The notes under the pieces are model-generated. The model was not told the origin of the DNA, did not search any database, and was given only the letters and a program-made list of their open reading frames with translations. A stretch of 64,000 bases of DNA from Bog-756 sp963704585 (lineage in GTDB: Bacteria; Actinomycetota; Acidimicrobiia; Acidimicrobiales; RAAP-2), in assembly GCA_963704585.1 (NCBI GenBank), contig OY969919.1:868001-932000 (forward strand), given 5' to 3'. Shown here in pieces: positions 29,070 through 36,511 of this stretch; the first letter of the stretch is position 1; every line of letters begins with the position of its first letter. The position numbers and the translations under genes were made by a program.

Positions 29070-29085
29070 GGGACTTTCGGCCCTA
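29070..29085 (+). promoter_or_regulatory. Box 2: GGGACTTTCGGCCCTA, DosR-like site
   Basis: An imperfect palindrome about 100 nt before the diiron gene ATG. It matches the left half of the mycobacterial DosR consensus (GGGACT) and keeps GNCCC on the right. Together with box 1 it would allow one NarL/DosR-type regulator to control both divergent genes. Confidence 0.45.
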
Positions 29086-29180
29086 GTGGTTCGAGGCCCG
29101 CTTTCCTACGCTCCCCTGAGAGACGATGCATCTATCGCTGTCTCACTGACGCAGCACCGGGGATTCCGAGGAGGGAGCCG

Positions 29181-30267
29181 ATGACGTTCGGCCTGGATCT
29201 CGAGTACCTCGAGCGTTCGGCCAGGGGGGAGTTCGACCTCGGCTGGCTGCGCTCGACCAACGCCGAGTGGGGCGTGCACGCGAAGCCGGGCAAGACGGGC
29301 CTGACCCTGCGGGACATCGCCATCGGCAGCTACGGCGAGATCCCCGAGCACGCGCCCCGGCGGACCATGGCGCCACGGGGCTCCGACGTCGACCCGGACG
29401 TCCCCGATCTCGGCTACACCATCAACGACAAGGCCGAGGTCTGGTCGGACAACGTGATGGACCTCTACGAGGAGGCCGTGAGCCGCCAGTGGAGCGCGAC
29501 CCGCGACATCCCGTGGAGCGAGCTCCCCCCGCTCGACCCCGACCTCGAGCACGCCATGTGCCAGCTCGCGACCGTGCTCTCGGAGGTCGAGATGGTGGCG
29601 GCCGACTTCCCGGCCAAGTGGTTGTGGCGGATCAACCACGACTTCGTCGAGGCCAAGATGTTCCTTTGCACCCAGGTGATGGACGAGGCCCGGCACACCG
29701 AGGTCTTCCGCAAGCGGGCGCTCGCCAACGGAGGCGGACTCGGGCGAGCGTCGGCGGTCGTCGAGCGGTTCCTCCAGCTGATCCTCGACGCGGAGAGCTA
29801 CGACGAAGGCTCCGCACTGATGCACCTCCTCGGCGAGGGCATCGTCCTCTCTCTCTTCCGCGGGAGAGGCGATCTCGCCCTCACCCGTCGAGAAGCAGAT
29901 CTTCCGTCTCTGCATGCAAGACGAGGCGAGGCACGTGGCCTACGGCACCATGCACCTCCGGTACCGCCTCCAGCGCGATCCGGCGATGGCCGAGGACTTC
30001 CACGGCTACCTCGACCGCGGCGAGGAGATCATCGCGATGATCTTCGCGACCCCCGAGATCGCCGAGCCGACGGCGATCCTCGCGGCGGGCGGCGTCGAGC
30101 AGGCGGCGGAGCTCGGGTCGGCCGCGGGTGACGTGCTACGGGTCCAGATCATCGGCGACTACCTCAAACGCTGCCAGCACGCCGGGCTCGACCGGCGGGG
30201 CAGGCTGCACCTCCCCGACGTCCTCCTCGAAGGTTTCGACACCTCGCCGGCCAAGGTGGTCGCGTGA
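29181..30267 (+). CDS. Ferritin-like diiron protein (frameshifted)
   Basis: Start ATG at 29181 behind a strong GAGGAGGGA. Two DEARH motifs, VMDEARHTEVFRKRAL (residue about 172) and CMQDEARHVAYGTMHLR (about 250), with an earlier Glu-rich helix (EVEMVAADFPAKW) give the ligand set of a carboxylate-bridged diiron centre in a four-helix bundle. The frame breaks at about 29858-29870, after GEGIVLSLFR, and resumes as AISPSPVEKQIFRLCM. Joined, it has about 361 residues. Families with this layout include AurF-like N-oxygenases and other oxygen-activating proteins; the substrate is not readable. It heads a three-gene coupled operon with an SCP2-like protein and a ferredoxin, which could supply electrons. 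Confidence 0.8.
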
Positions 30268-30731
30268 TGGGCGCGATCGACGCCCCGTTCCCCTCGGAGC
30301 GGTGGTTCGCCGAGCTCGTCCGGCGCGCACTCGCTGACGAGGCGGCGATGGCGCGGCTTGGCATCGCGGACTTCCGCTTCGGCATCGAGATCGTGCACGA
30401 GGACGGATCGTGCGAGTCCTTCGGCCTCGTGCTCGACGGCTACGACGTCGAGTCACTCGGTCGCGTCGACCTCGACGTCTTCGGACCCGACATCGTGATG
30501 CGTGGACCGCTCGCCGCCTGGCGGGAGATGGTCGGGTCCATCGAGGCGAACGCCGGCGCAGACGTCGCGCACACGCTCAACAGCCTGACCATCGCCGGCG
30601 TGCCGTTCGAGATCCGTGCGGATGACCCGATGGGACACGACAAGTTCTTCCGCTACATGGGCACCCTGCAGGCGATCTTCGACGCCGCGGGCGCGCACCG
30701 GACGGTCGGCGTGGGTCGGGTGCCGGTATGA
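30267..30731 (+). CDS. SCP2-like lipid-binding-type protein
   Basis: A 154-aa protein whose ATG shares its first base with the diiron gene stop (TGATG). The middle looks like an SCP2 fold: a beta-rich start (FRFGIEIVHEDGSCESFGLVL), then GPLAAWREMVGSIEAN, then LNSLTIAGVPFEI and an amphipathic end (FFRYMGTLQAIFDAAG). SCP2 domains bind hydrophobic ligands. If so, it could hold the substrate for the neighbouring diiron protein. No enzyme residues can be named and the family call is tentative. Confidence 0.55.
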   Translation: MGAIDAPFPSERWFAELVRRALADEAAMARLGIADFRFGIEIVHEDGSCESFGLVLDGYDVESLGRVDLDVFGPDIVMRGPLAAWREMVGSIEANAGADVAHTLNSLTIAGVPFEIRADDPMGHDKFFRYMGTLQAIFDAAGAHRTVGVGRVPV

Positions 30732-31135
30732 GCCTGCGTGTCGACGAAGCCGAGTGCCTCGGTTGTGGGGCCTGCGAGTTCGCCTGCGCCACGGGCGCGA
30801 TCTCGCAGTCGGCCGGCTTTCCGGTCGCCTACGTCGTCGACCCGCTGCTCTGCAACGACTGCGACCGGTGCCTCGACGTCTGCCCGGTCGACGGGTTGGT
30901 GCCGGACGAAGGTTGGGCCGTCTGCCACGGGCGCGGCTGCCCGCTCAGCTCGAAGCGGTACGCGGACTGGGAGTGCAGCGAGGGGCGCGAGCGGTGCCGC
31001 GCCTGCGGATCGATGCTCTGGCGCGCACCGGGAGGATCGTGGGAGTGCCGCACGTGCCGGACGGTCGGTGACGGAACCGTCCGGGGCGCCACCTGCCCGA
31101 AGGTCCGCAGGGCCGCCCGACTCGCCGTCGTCTAG
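30728..31135 (+). CDS. Dicluster ferredoxin with C-terminal zinc-ribbon-like region
   Basis: A 135-aa protein starting in an ATGA overlap with the previous gene. Residues 1-60 are a bacterial 2[4Fe-4S] ferredoxin: CLGCGACEFACATGAI and CNDCDRCLDVCPVDGL, eight cysteines in all. The C-terminal 75 residues carry more cysteines (CHGRGCPLSS, CRACGSML, CRTCRT), likely a zinc ribbon or a further metal site. It should transfer electrons in the cytosol, most likely to the diiron protein of the same operon. A strong hairpin follows the stop. Confidence 0.88.
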   Translation: MSLRVDEAECLGCGACEFACATGAISQSAGFPVAYVVDPLLCNDCDRCLDVCPVDGLVPDEGWAVCHGRGCPLSSKRYADWECSEGRERCRACGSMLWRAPGGSWECRTCRTVGDGTVRGATCPKVRRAARLAVV

Positions 31136-31139
31136 CGGG

Positions 31140-31178
31140 CCACTCCGGGCGCCCGTCCCCCCGGGGCGCCCGGAGTGG
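31140..31178 (+). terminator. 15-bp perfect hairpin after the ferredoxin gene
   Basis: The stem is 31140-31154 paired with 31164-31178 (CCACTCCGGGCGCCC / GGGCGCCCGGAGTGG), with a 9-nt loop. It begins 5 nt after the stop at 31135. It is an intrinsic-terminator-like structure without a U-run and marks the end of the three-gene operon. Confidence 0.75.
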
Positions 31179-31270
31179 CGGTGGGAGGTCGCCACAGGGC
31201 CACCTGCTGCGTAGGCCCGCTGCGCCCCCTGCGGTTCGCCGACGTTCGTCCGGCTTCGCGGGAGCGGGTT

Positions 31271-32035
31271 TCAGCCGACGAGGGTCGGGAGGTCGTCGAT
31301 CCCGTCGACCGCGGTCACGCCCGGGAGCGACTCGGGCAACGCGCGTCCCCACGAGATCCACACGGCGTCCATGCCGGCAGCGACCGCGCCGCGCACATCC
31401 CGCTCCCAGCTGTCCCCCACCATCACGGCATGTGCGTGGTCCGTGCGGAGCTGCTCGAGCACGTGCTCGAAGACAGTGGGATCGGGTTTGCCATAACCGA
31501 GCTCGCCTGAGATCGCCACGGCGCCGAAGAGGTCGACGAGCCCGGTGCCCTCGAGCTTCCACCGCTGGATGTCCGACGGACCGTTCGTGAGCAACCCGAG
31601 CGATCGGCTTGCCGCGAGCCGGCGCACGGTGCGGTCCGCGCCGTCGAGTAGCGGGTGCCCCGCCCGCTGAGCCGACTCGTAGGCCTTGGCGACGACCGAG
31701 ACGAGCTGGGGGTCGTCCGCGCCGAATGCGGCAAGCACCTCCGACCAGACGGCGTCGCGGTAGGAGGGGACCCACGAACGGAGAGGATCGACCCGGGCGT
31801 CGTTCCCCTCGAAGGTCGACCAGAGACCCTCCCATGAGGCGAACCCGAGCTCTCGGCAGATCGCGTGCGCCGGACCGTCAGTCCAACGCATCTTCGCGGT
31901 CGTGAGCACGGTCTCCGTGAACGCTTCTGGTTCGGCGTCCGGCACCAGCGCCGCGACATCAAGGAGCGACGAGCGTGCGCTCGCCTCCTCGAGAACGAGC
32001 GTGTCGTCGAGGTCGAAGACGACGGTGTCGTACAC
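31271..32035 (-). CDS. HAD superfamily hydrolase
   Basis: A 254-aa phosphatase-type protein. Motif I is VFDLDDTLV (nucleophile Asp near residue 8), motif II is LLTNGPSD, motif III is GYGKPDPTVF and motif IV is VMVGDSWERDVRGA. An alpha-helical C1 cap lies between residues 15 and 110. These features fit HAD-IA phosphatases such as 5'-nucleotidase or phosphoglycolate-type enzymes; the substrate is not readable. All four motifs are intact. Its stop lies about 90 nt past the terminator hairpin of the convergent ferredoxin operon. Confidence 0.9.
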   Translation of the reverse strand: MYDTVVFDLDDTLVLEEASARSSLLDVAALVPDAEPEAFTETVLTTAKMRWTDGPAHAICRELGFASWEGLWSTFEGNDARVDPLRSWVPSYRDAVWSEVLAAFGADDPQLVSVVAKAYESAQRAGHPLLDGADRTVRRLAASRSLGLLTNGPSDIQRWKLEGTGLVDLFGAVAISGELGYGKPDPTVFEHVLEQLRTDHAHAVMVGDSWERDVRGAVAAGMDAVWISWGRALPESLPGVTAVDGIDDLPTLVG

Positions 32036-32108
32036 CGCTCAAACGATACCGGTGCGCGCTGCGTCGATCGCTCGCTCGGTCAGACACCGACCCGCGTGGG
32101 AGGTGCGG

Positions 32109-32336
32109 TCAGATGCTCGGCTCGAAGACCTCGATCGAGATCCGGTCGTCGGCCAGCTCGCGGCCAGAGAACTCGCAGCCGAAGGCCTTCGCGACACGCA
32201 TCACCATCTCGGCGTTGGACGCAGTGATCGCCATGTGGCACGAACCGGTCGCGCTCAGACGTTCCCACATGATGCCGATCTCGAACCCCCGAGCGAACTC
32301 GGGGTCGTCGGTGTCGAACCGAAGCTCCCCTTCCAT
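32109..32336 (-). CDS. Small hypothetical protein, 75 aa
   Basis: Start ATG at 32336 (MEGELRFDTDDPEFARGFEIG). It is a compact acidic protein with a helix-strand pattern (MAITASNAEMVMRVAKAFG, ISIEVFEPSI) and no Cys pair or membrane segment. I do not recognise a family. The frame is open further upstream, but that part reads through tRNA-flanking sequence and is unlikely to be coding. Confidence 0.55.
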   Translation of the reverse strand: MEGELRFDTDDPEFARGFEIGIMWERLSATGSCHMAITASNAEMVMRVAKAFGCEFSGRELADDRISIEVFEPSI

Positions 32337-32568
32337 GGAGACAGCATCGACACCGGCGGACCGCGCCTTTAGCCTTGGCGGGCGGGCCTTCTGACCTGGG
32401 GAAACCGGCGTTGCAGGCCGACGGCACCGTCGGGTGTCGCAGCCCTTCGTATGGCGTGCGCTCGAACCCGCGACGCGGTGCGCGCGATGCACGGATCCCT
32501 CGTGGTCTCGAGCGAAAACCGCCTCCGCACCGGTTCGCACAACCGGCGCGTCGCGCTCCGTCACATTG

Positions 32569-32642
32569 CGCCCCCGGCAGGAGTCGAACCCGCAACCTGA
32601 TGGGTAGAAACCACCTGCTCTATCCAGTTGAGCTACAGGGGC
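32569..32642 (-). tRNA. tRNA-Arg (anticodon TCT)
   Basis: Read on the minus strand: acceptor GCCCCTG pairs with CGGGGGC, the anticodon loop TTTCTAC sits in a GGTGG/CCATC stem, and the T-arm is GCGGGTTCGACTCCTGC. The discriminator is G. CCA is not encoded. Confidence 0.93.
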
Positions 32643-32715
32643 TGCGCCACCGGCTCGCCACGGTCCAGGGACTCGGCCGGTCTATGTCACACTAGAGGTT
32701 CGCCTGCAGCGTCTT

Positions 32716-32790
32716 GGTGACCGTAGCTCAGCTGGTCAGAGCGCCGGGTTGTGGTCCCGGAGGTCGCGGGTTCGAGCCCCGTCGGTCACC
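32716..32790 (+). tRNA. tRNA-His (anticodon GTG)
   Basis: The acceptor GTGACCG pairs with CGGTCAC. The extra G(-1) at 32716 faces C73 at 32790, the tRNA-His identity pair. The anticodon loop TTGTGGT lies in a CCGGG/CCCGG stem. CCA is not encoded. Confidence 0.95.
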
Positions 32791-32859
32791 CTTTCGAAGA
32801 GGCGTCCGCCGACCGGCATGTGTTCCGGGCGCTCGGGCGTCGGATAGCGTCGCATCCGC

Positions 32860-32934
32860 GCGCCTCTAGCTCAACGGCAGAGCAACGGACTCTTAATCCG
32901 CAGGTTCTGGGTTCGAATCCCAGGGGGCGCACCA
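32860..32934 (+). tRNA. tRNA-Lys (anticodon CTT)
   Basis: The acceptor GCGCCTC pairs with GGGGCGC, the anticodon loop is CTCTTAA, and the T-arm is CTGGGTTCGAATCCCAG. CCA is encoded (32932-32934). The 3' end from 32906 recurs in degenerate form at 36092-36116. Confidence 0.96.
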
Positions 32935-32979
32935 AATGGGCTAGAAGCCCTCAAAGAGTCGGAGGAGCCTCCCTACGGG

Positions 32980-33891
32980 TCACCGGCCGCGCAGGGACGT
33001 GGCTTCAAATGCGCCGGCGGAATCGTCCATCGGGACGACCACCGTGGGCCCGATCCGTCGGTGCGCGTCACCTGCGAGGCGGACCACGGTTCCGTAGGCA
33101 GTGAAGCCGACCGCGTGGCGAGCGAACTCCATCGCTCCCTCGGTGACCTTGACTTCGACCACGCCGGTTCCGCCCATCGCGATGGCCGCCTGCTGCATGC
33201 GCTCCATCGCCATCTCGCGCGCCTGGTACATCGCCTCGGTGAAGTTCGTGAGCTCGACGTTCTGCGCCGACTGTTTCATCGCAGCACCCATCGACCGGCG
33301 AGGGGCGTAGACGAAGCTGGCCCCTGCGGAAAGGCCCAGTGACTCCCAGCCCGCGAGATGCAGGAGCGTGAAGTCGCGACCCGAGAGATCCGAGACGAAC
33401 ACCGACTCGGCGGAGATCTGCTTCGACCCGACGGGCCGGACCGCTGTTCCGGTGAGCGAGACCTCGATGTGGTGAGGTTCGACGGCCCAGGCGACAGTGA
33501 CGCCAACGACTCCGTGCCCGCCGAACTTCGCGCACTCCTGGTGGATCCGACTGGTGGCTGCGCGAAACGAGCGGGCGTACGCCTCGGATGCGTAGCCGAT
33601 CTCCCCCTGACCCCAGCTCCACACCCCGACCGGCACCGAGTGGACCGAGATGCCGCAGACCAGCTCGATCGGCTCCCACCCGATCGAGTGCAGAGTCAGC
33701 TCTTCGTCGATCGAGAGGTCCGAGGTCATCGGGGTGGTTCGGGCGCCGCCTGCCGACTGGCGTGCTCCGGCCCCGCTCACCGCGTTCGAAGCGCTCACCA
33801 TCTCGGCTCTCAGGTCGACCGGCCGCTCGGACGGAGAACCGCCGTCGCTGGTGGTCGGCCTCTGCGATCGCCCCAGGTCAGGGTCGCTCAT
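32980..33891 (-). CDS. YbjQ-like (DUF74) protein, fourth gene of operon
   Basis: A 303-aa protein with two copies of a YbjQ/DUF74-like domain, the group annotated as heavy-metal-binding domain proteins. Each copy has the long helix plus GVVGV strand pattern: IHQECAKFGGHGVVGVTVAW near residue 140 and MAMERMQQAAIAMGGTGVVEV near 245, each followed by a beta strand and a GTAV-type end (LTGTAVRPVG; AYGTVVRLAG). The first about 50 residues are polar and likely disordered. Its start overlaps the previous gene's stop (ATGA). No signal peptide or membrane helix is seen. The molecular role of this family is not established. Confidence 0.75.
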   Translation of the reverse strand: MSDPDLGRSQRPTTSDGGSPSERPVDLRAEMVSASNAVSGAGARQSAGGARTTPMTSDLSIDEELTLHSIGWEPIELVCGISVHSVPVGVWSWGQGEIGYASEAYARSFRAATSRIHQECAKFGGHGVVGVTVAWAVEPHHIEVSLTGTAVRPVGSKQISAESVFVSDLSGRDFTLLHLAGWESLGLSAGASFVYAPRRSMGAAMKQSAQNVELTNFTEAMYQAREMAMERMQQAAIAMGGTGVVEVKVTEGAMEFARHAVGFTAYGTVVRLAGDAHRRIGPTVVVPMDDSAGAFEATSLRGR

Positions 33892-34793
33892 GTCAGCCGC
33901 ACGGTGGGCCGTGGAGGCGACATCGGATCGAACTCCTTGAAGCGGCGGACTCGGTTGCCGCGGAGTATGCACTGGAGCTCGGCGTCCCCTTCCCCGAGCT
34001 CGCGTCCGGTCGACTGCAGTACGGCACCGTGGAGCGAGTCGCTTCCCAGCTGACCCCGCACGTGCTCGCGGGCGAGCCGACGGACGGCCATCTGGGCCTT
34101 GGCGACCTGGTCGATCTCGACCCCGGCGAGCTGGGATCCCCACCCCATGCCCGTGCCTTCGGTCAGGTATGCGGTGATGCACGAGGCCCAGACGCGGACC
34201 GAGCTCAGCGCCGCGGCGATCGAGACGGGTGCCCAGCCCGCCTCGACGAGCTTTGCCAGACGCTGTCCTGCGAGGTAGGTCGTCCAGGGCCGTCCGCCGG
34301 GGGGCTCGGGTGCGTCGGCAACGCGCACCGCCGTGCCGCGAACTCGGAATTCGAGCACGCCCATCTCGCTGAGCTGCTCGGTGGTGTCGACCACGCCGAC
34401 GACCCCGTGGGCCCCGACCGTTCCGGCTTCCTCCAGCATCCGATCGAACGCGGTGGTGAAGCCCTGGAGCCAGGCGTCCTCGACCCACATCTGCTCGAAG
34501 TTCTGTCCCCATGCTCGATGCTCCGCCGAGACCAGGCCGTGCGGGCACTGCCAGGTCTCCGAGTAGCCCCGACTGCCACCGCCACCGCCGTAGGGGGTGC
34601 CGTAGGCCGCGTAGGTCGCGCCGAGGCCGTACCACTGCCACTGCATGACGCAGAAGCCCTGCACGAAACCGGCCGGTTCGAGTCCCATCTGCAGGCAGGC
34701 TGCAAAGTCGGGCACGGTGAGGGCCGAGGTGAAGGCCCCCTCCGAGAATCGACGGGTTGCGGCTTCGGGCAGATCCCCGGGTGGTGCGCTCAT
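33888..34793 (-). CDS. YbjQ-like protein, third gene of operon
   Basis: A 301-aa paralogue of its neighbours. The first copy is recognisable (FDRMLEEAGTVGAHGVVGVVD with VRGTAVRVAD) and the second is weaker (AVRRLAREHVRGQLGSDSLHGAV). A glycine-rich loop (TPYGGGGGSRGY) and several Trp residues (VMQWQWYGLG) lie in the first half and are absent from the other paralogues. The start ATG overlaps the preceding stop by one base, and its own stop overlaps the next start. It is the most diverged member of the set. Confidence 0.68.
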   Translation of the reverse strand: MSAPPGDLPEAATRRFSEGAFTSALTVPDFAACLQMGLEPAGFVQGFCVMQWQWYGLGATYAAYGTPYGGGGGSRGYSETWQCPHGLVSAEHRAWGQNFEQMWVEDAWLQGFTTAFDRMLEEAGTVGAHGVVGVVDTTEQLSEMGVLEFRVRGTAVRVADAPEPPGGRPWTTYLAGQRLAKLVEAGWAPVSIAAALSSVRVWASCITAYLTEGTGMGWGSQLAGVEIDQVAKAQMAVRRLAREHVRGQLGSDSLHGAVLQSTGRELGEGDAELQCILRGNRVRRFKEFDPMSPPRPTVRLT

Positions 34794-35614
34794 CAGTTGT
34801 CGAGCGAGACGATGGTCAACGGCGTCGGGAGCGTGACCTCGTCGGCGGTCTTCGTGACCGCCGTGCCCAGCGAGAGGAACTCGATGGTGTGACTCCCCCA
34901 CTGGTGGGTCTTCTCCTCGAGCCGCACGCCGACAATGCCGGAGGCGTCAAGACGGGTGGCTTCGTCCTGCATGCGTGTCATCGCGAGCTCGCGTGCCTCG
35001 TAGAGCGCCTGGGTGAAGTTGGGCAGCTCGACGTTCTGGCCGGCCGAGCCCAACGTCTGCCCGAGACCGCGGTGCGCGATGTGGTAGACGCAGGTGCCCA
35101 TGACGAGGCCCTGGGGCGCGTGCCCGGTCTGCATGAGCGTCCAGAAGTCCTGACCGGAGAGGTCGGAGGTGAACGGCTTGCCGAGCTTGTTGCGGTGCGA
35201 GGTCCCGTCCTCCGCCTTCACCGCGGTGCCCACCGCGATGAACTCTGCAGCGTCCTTGCCCCACTCGTAGTAGTTGACGTCGAGCCGGACCCCGACGACA
35301 CCGTCGGCGCCGAGCTCGGCTGCCTCCTCCTCCATCCGGGTCATGGCGAGCTCGCGGGCGTTGTACATCGCCTCGGTCAGCTTGGCGAGCTCCTGGCTCT
35401 GTCCCCACTTCCGGGTCTGGATGCCGATGTGATAGATCGACGACCCCATCACGAACCCGAGTGGGTGGTAGCCGACCTCCTTGATCAGCAGGAACTCGTT
35501 GACGGAGAGGTCGGAGGTGAAGAGGCCGTGTTCGAGCTCTTCGAGCCGATGGCTCGCTCCCTCGGGAAGATCCTCGGGGGCACCTCCGCGCTGCTGGTCC
35601 GGGACGTCGGTCAT
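34793..35614 (-). CDS. YbjQ-like protein with two tandem domains, second gene
   Basis: A 273-aa protein with the clearest domains of the set: ARELAMTRMEEEAAELGADG followed by VVGVRLD near residue 100, then ARELAMTRMQDEATRLDASG followed by IVGVRLE near 220. The two copies are related along their length, each opening with FTSDLS and a GxxxG-type strand (PLGFVMGSSIYHIG; PQGLVMGTCVYHIA), so the gene arose by internal duplication. Ends in GTAV-type strands. It starts in an ATGA overlap with the upstream gene. Confidence 0.78.
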   Translation of the reverse strand: MTDVPDQQRGGAPEDLPEGASHRLEELEHGLFTSDLSVNEFLLIKEVGYHPLGFVMGSSIYHIGIQTRKWGQSQELAKLTEAMYNARELAMTRMEEEAAELGADGVVGVRLDVNYYEWGKDAAEFIAVGTAVKAEDGTSHRNKLGKPFTSDLSGQDFWTLMQTGHAPQGLVMGTCVYHIAHRGLGQTLGSAGQNVELPNFTQALYEARELAMTRMQDEATRLDASGIVGVRLEEKTHQWGSHTIEFLSLGTAVTKTADEVTLPTPLTIVSLDN

Positions 35615-36012
35615 GAAGTTCCTCCGATGACGATGCTCTCCAGGGCGCGGCGGACGGCCTCACTGGTGGCAGCTTCAGCCTTCAGCTCGCCGAGCAGGCG
35701 GGAGAGCCACGTGTCCATGTCCACCTGCTCGGTGCGGATGCGGATCCCTCCCGAGGTGTGGCCGATCGAACAATTCAGCACGGTTCCCTCGACCACCGCG
35801 CCGAACTGGTCACCGCCGAGGGTGATGGTGATCGCCTCGATCCGATCAGACTTCTTCAATCTCCCGCCGGCCCGCTTGACATCGAGACGGGCCCCGAGCG
35901 CCTCGGCCAACTGGTCGACCAGGACGTGCAACAGGATGCCCACGTCGGATCGGTCCGCACGAAGTGACGCGGCCGCCAGCTCGAGATCCATCGAGTTGTC
36001 GGGACCGTCCAC
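35611..36012 (-). CDS. First gene of YbjQ-like operon, unknown family
   Basis: A 133-aa protein, starting at GTG 36012 (or 126 aa from the ATG at 35991). The N-terminal half is helical (VGILLHVLVDQLAEALGARL) and the middle is beta-rich and basic (IEAITITLGGDQFGAVV). It ends with a helix (WLSRLLGELKAEAATSEAVR). There is no Cys cluster or membrane segment. It does not itself look like a YbjQ domain but is translationally coupled to three genes that do, so it is probably a partner of the complex. Confidence 0.65.
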   Translation of the reverse strand: MDGPDNSMDLELAAASLRADRSDVGILLHVLVDQLAEALGARLDVKRAGGRLKKSDRIEAITITLGGDQFGAVVEGTVLNCSIGHTSGGIRIRTEQVDMDTWLSRLLGELKAEAATSEAVRRALESIVIGGTS

Positions 36013-36511
36013 CGTGCGAACCCTACTTCTGGAGGCCCGAATTGGCAGGGCGACGACCGTCCGAGCCTCTTTGAACCAGTGTGCTTGCGAGTCTGAGTTC
36101 GCATCCCAGGGGTGCACTCGGTGGCCTGGACGAGATCGGGTGATCTCGGAGGAAATGACTCCGGTTGATCTCTGACTCGGATCCGATTGATATTGAATGG
36201 GGTCGGCGCCACGATCTCGTGACAGGCTCGGCTGGGCCGCCTTGACAGCCGACGAGGTCACGATTTCTTCGTACTCGAAGAGACTCATTCGTTGAAAGCA
36301 GCGTGCTGTCGACAGCGGTGTTGGGTCCGCTCGATCCAGATGACGAGGGCGAATCGGAGGTCCTCGTGCGGAGCGTCGTGCGGCCCCGGACCGCGCACCG
36401 CACGTCGACGGTGTTCCGGGCATCCCACCTGACTCTCTGAAGCACGGGAGCCGGTCTCGAAGGGCGCGGACGGCCTCCACGAGCCTGTCGGAACGCAGAT
36501 CCGGCGTCGAA
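36013..36511. other. 499-nt gap with a degenerate tRNA-Lys 3' end
   Basis: No coding frame is convincing here. The stretch is less GC-rich than its surroundings in places (for example around 36180-36200, GATTGATATTGAATGGGG). It holds the tRNA-Lys-like segment at 36092-36116 and presumably the promoters of the YbjQ operon and the phosphatase gene. Confidence 0.55.
36092..36116 (+). repeat. Degenerate copy of the tRNA-Lys 3' end (att-like)
   Basis: TCTGAGTTCGCATCCCAGGGG-TGCAC against tRNA-Lys 32906-32932, TCTGGGTTCGAATCCCAGGGGGCGCAC. The orientation is the same, with about 3-4 mismatches or gaps over 27 nt. The two copies bracket the YbjQ-like operon, as left by integration into a tRNA gene, but no integrase is present. 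Confidence 0.5.

Larger units (their letters stand above)
28834..29180. promoter_or_regulatory. Divergent regulatory region with no gene
   Basis: These 347 nt separate the membrane protein gene from the diiron operon. I see no coding frame worth calling. The region holds a 7-bp hairpin (GGGCCCG at 28965-28971 with CGGGCCC at 28979-28985), a CGTGG/CCACG hairpin near 29036-29057, and the two 16-nt boxes listed separately. A strong Shine-Dalgarno (GAGGAGGGA) ends it, just before the ATG at 29181. Confidence 0.6.

Noticed and set aside
32457..32475. A T-arm-like segment (GTCGCGGGTTCGAGC on the minus strand) before tRNA-Arg
   Set aside because: It matches part of the tRNA-His T-arm but no acceptor or anticodon arm is present, so it is at most a fragment.
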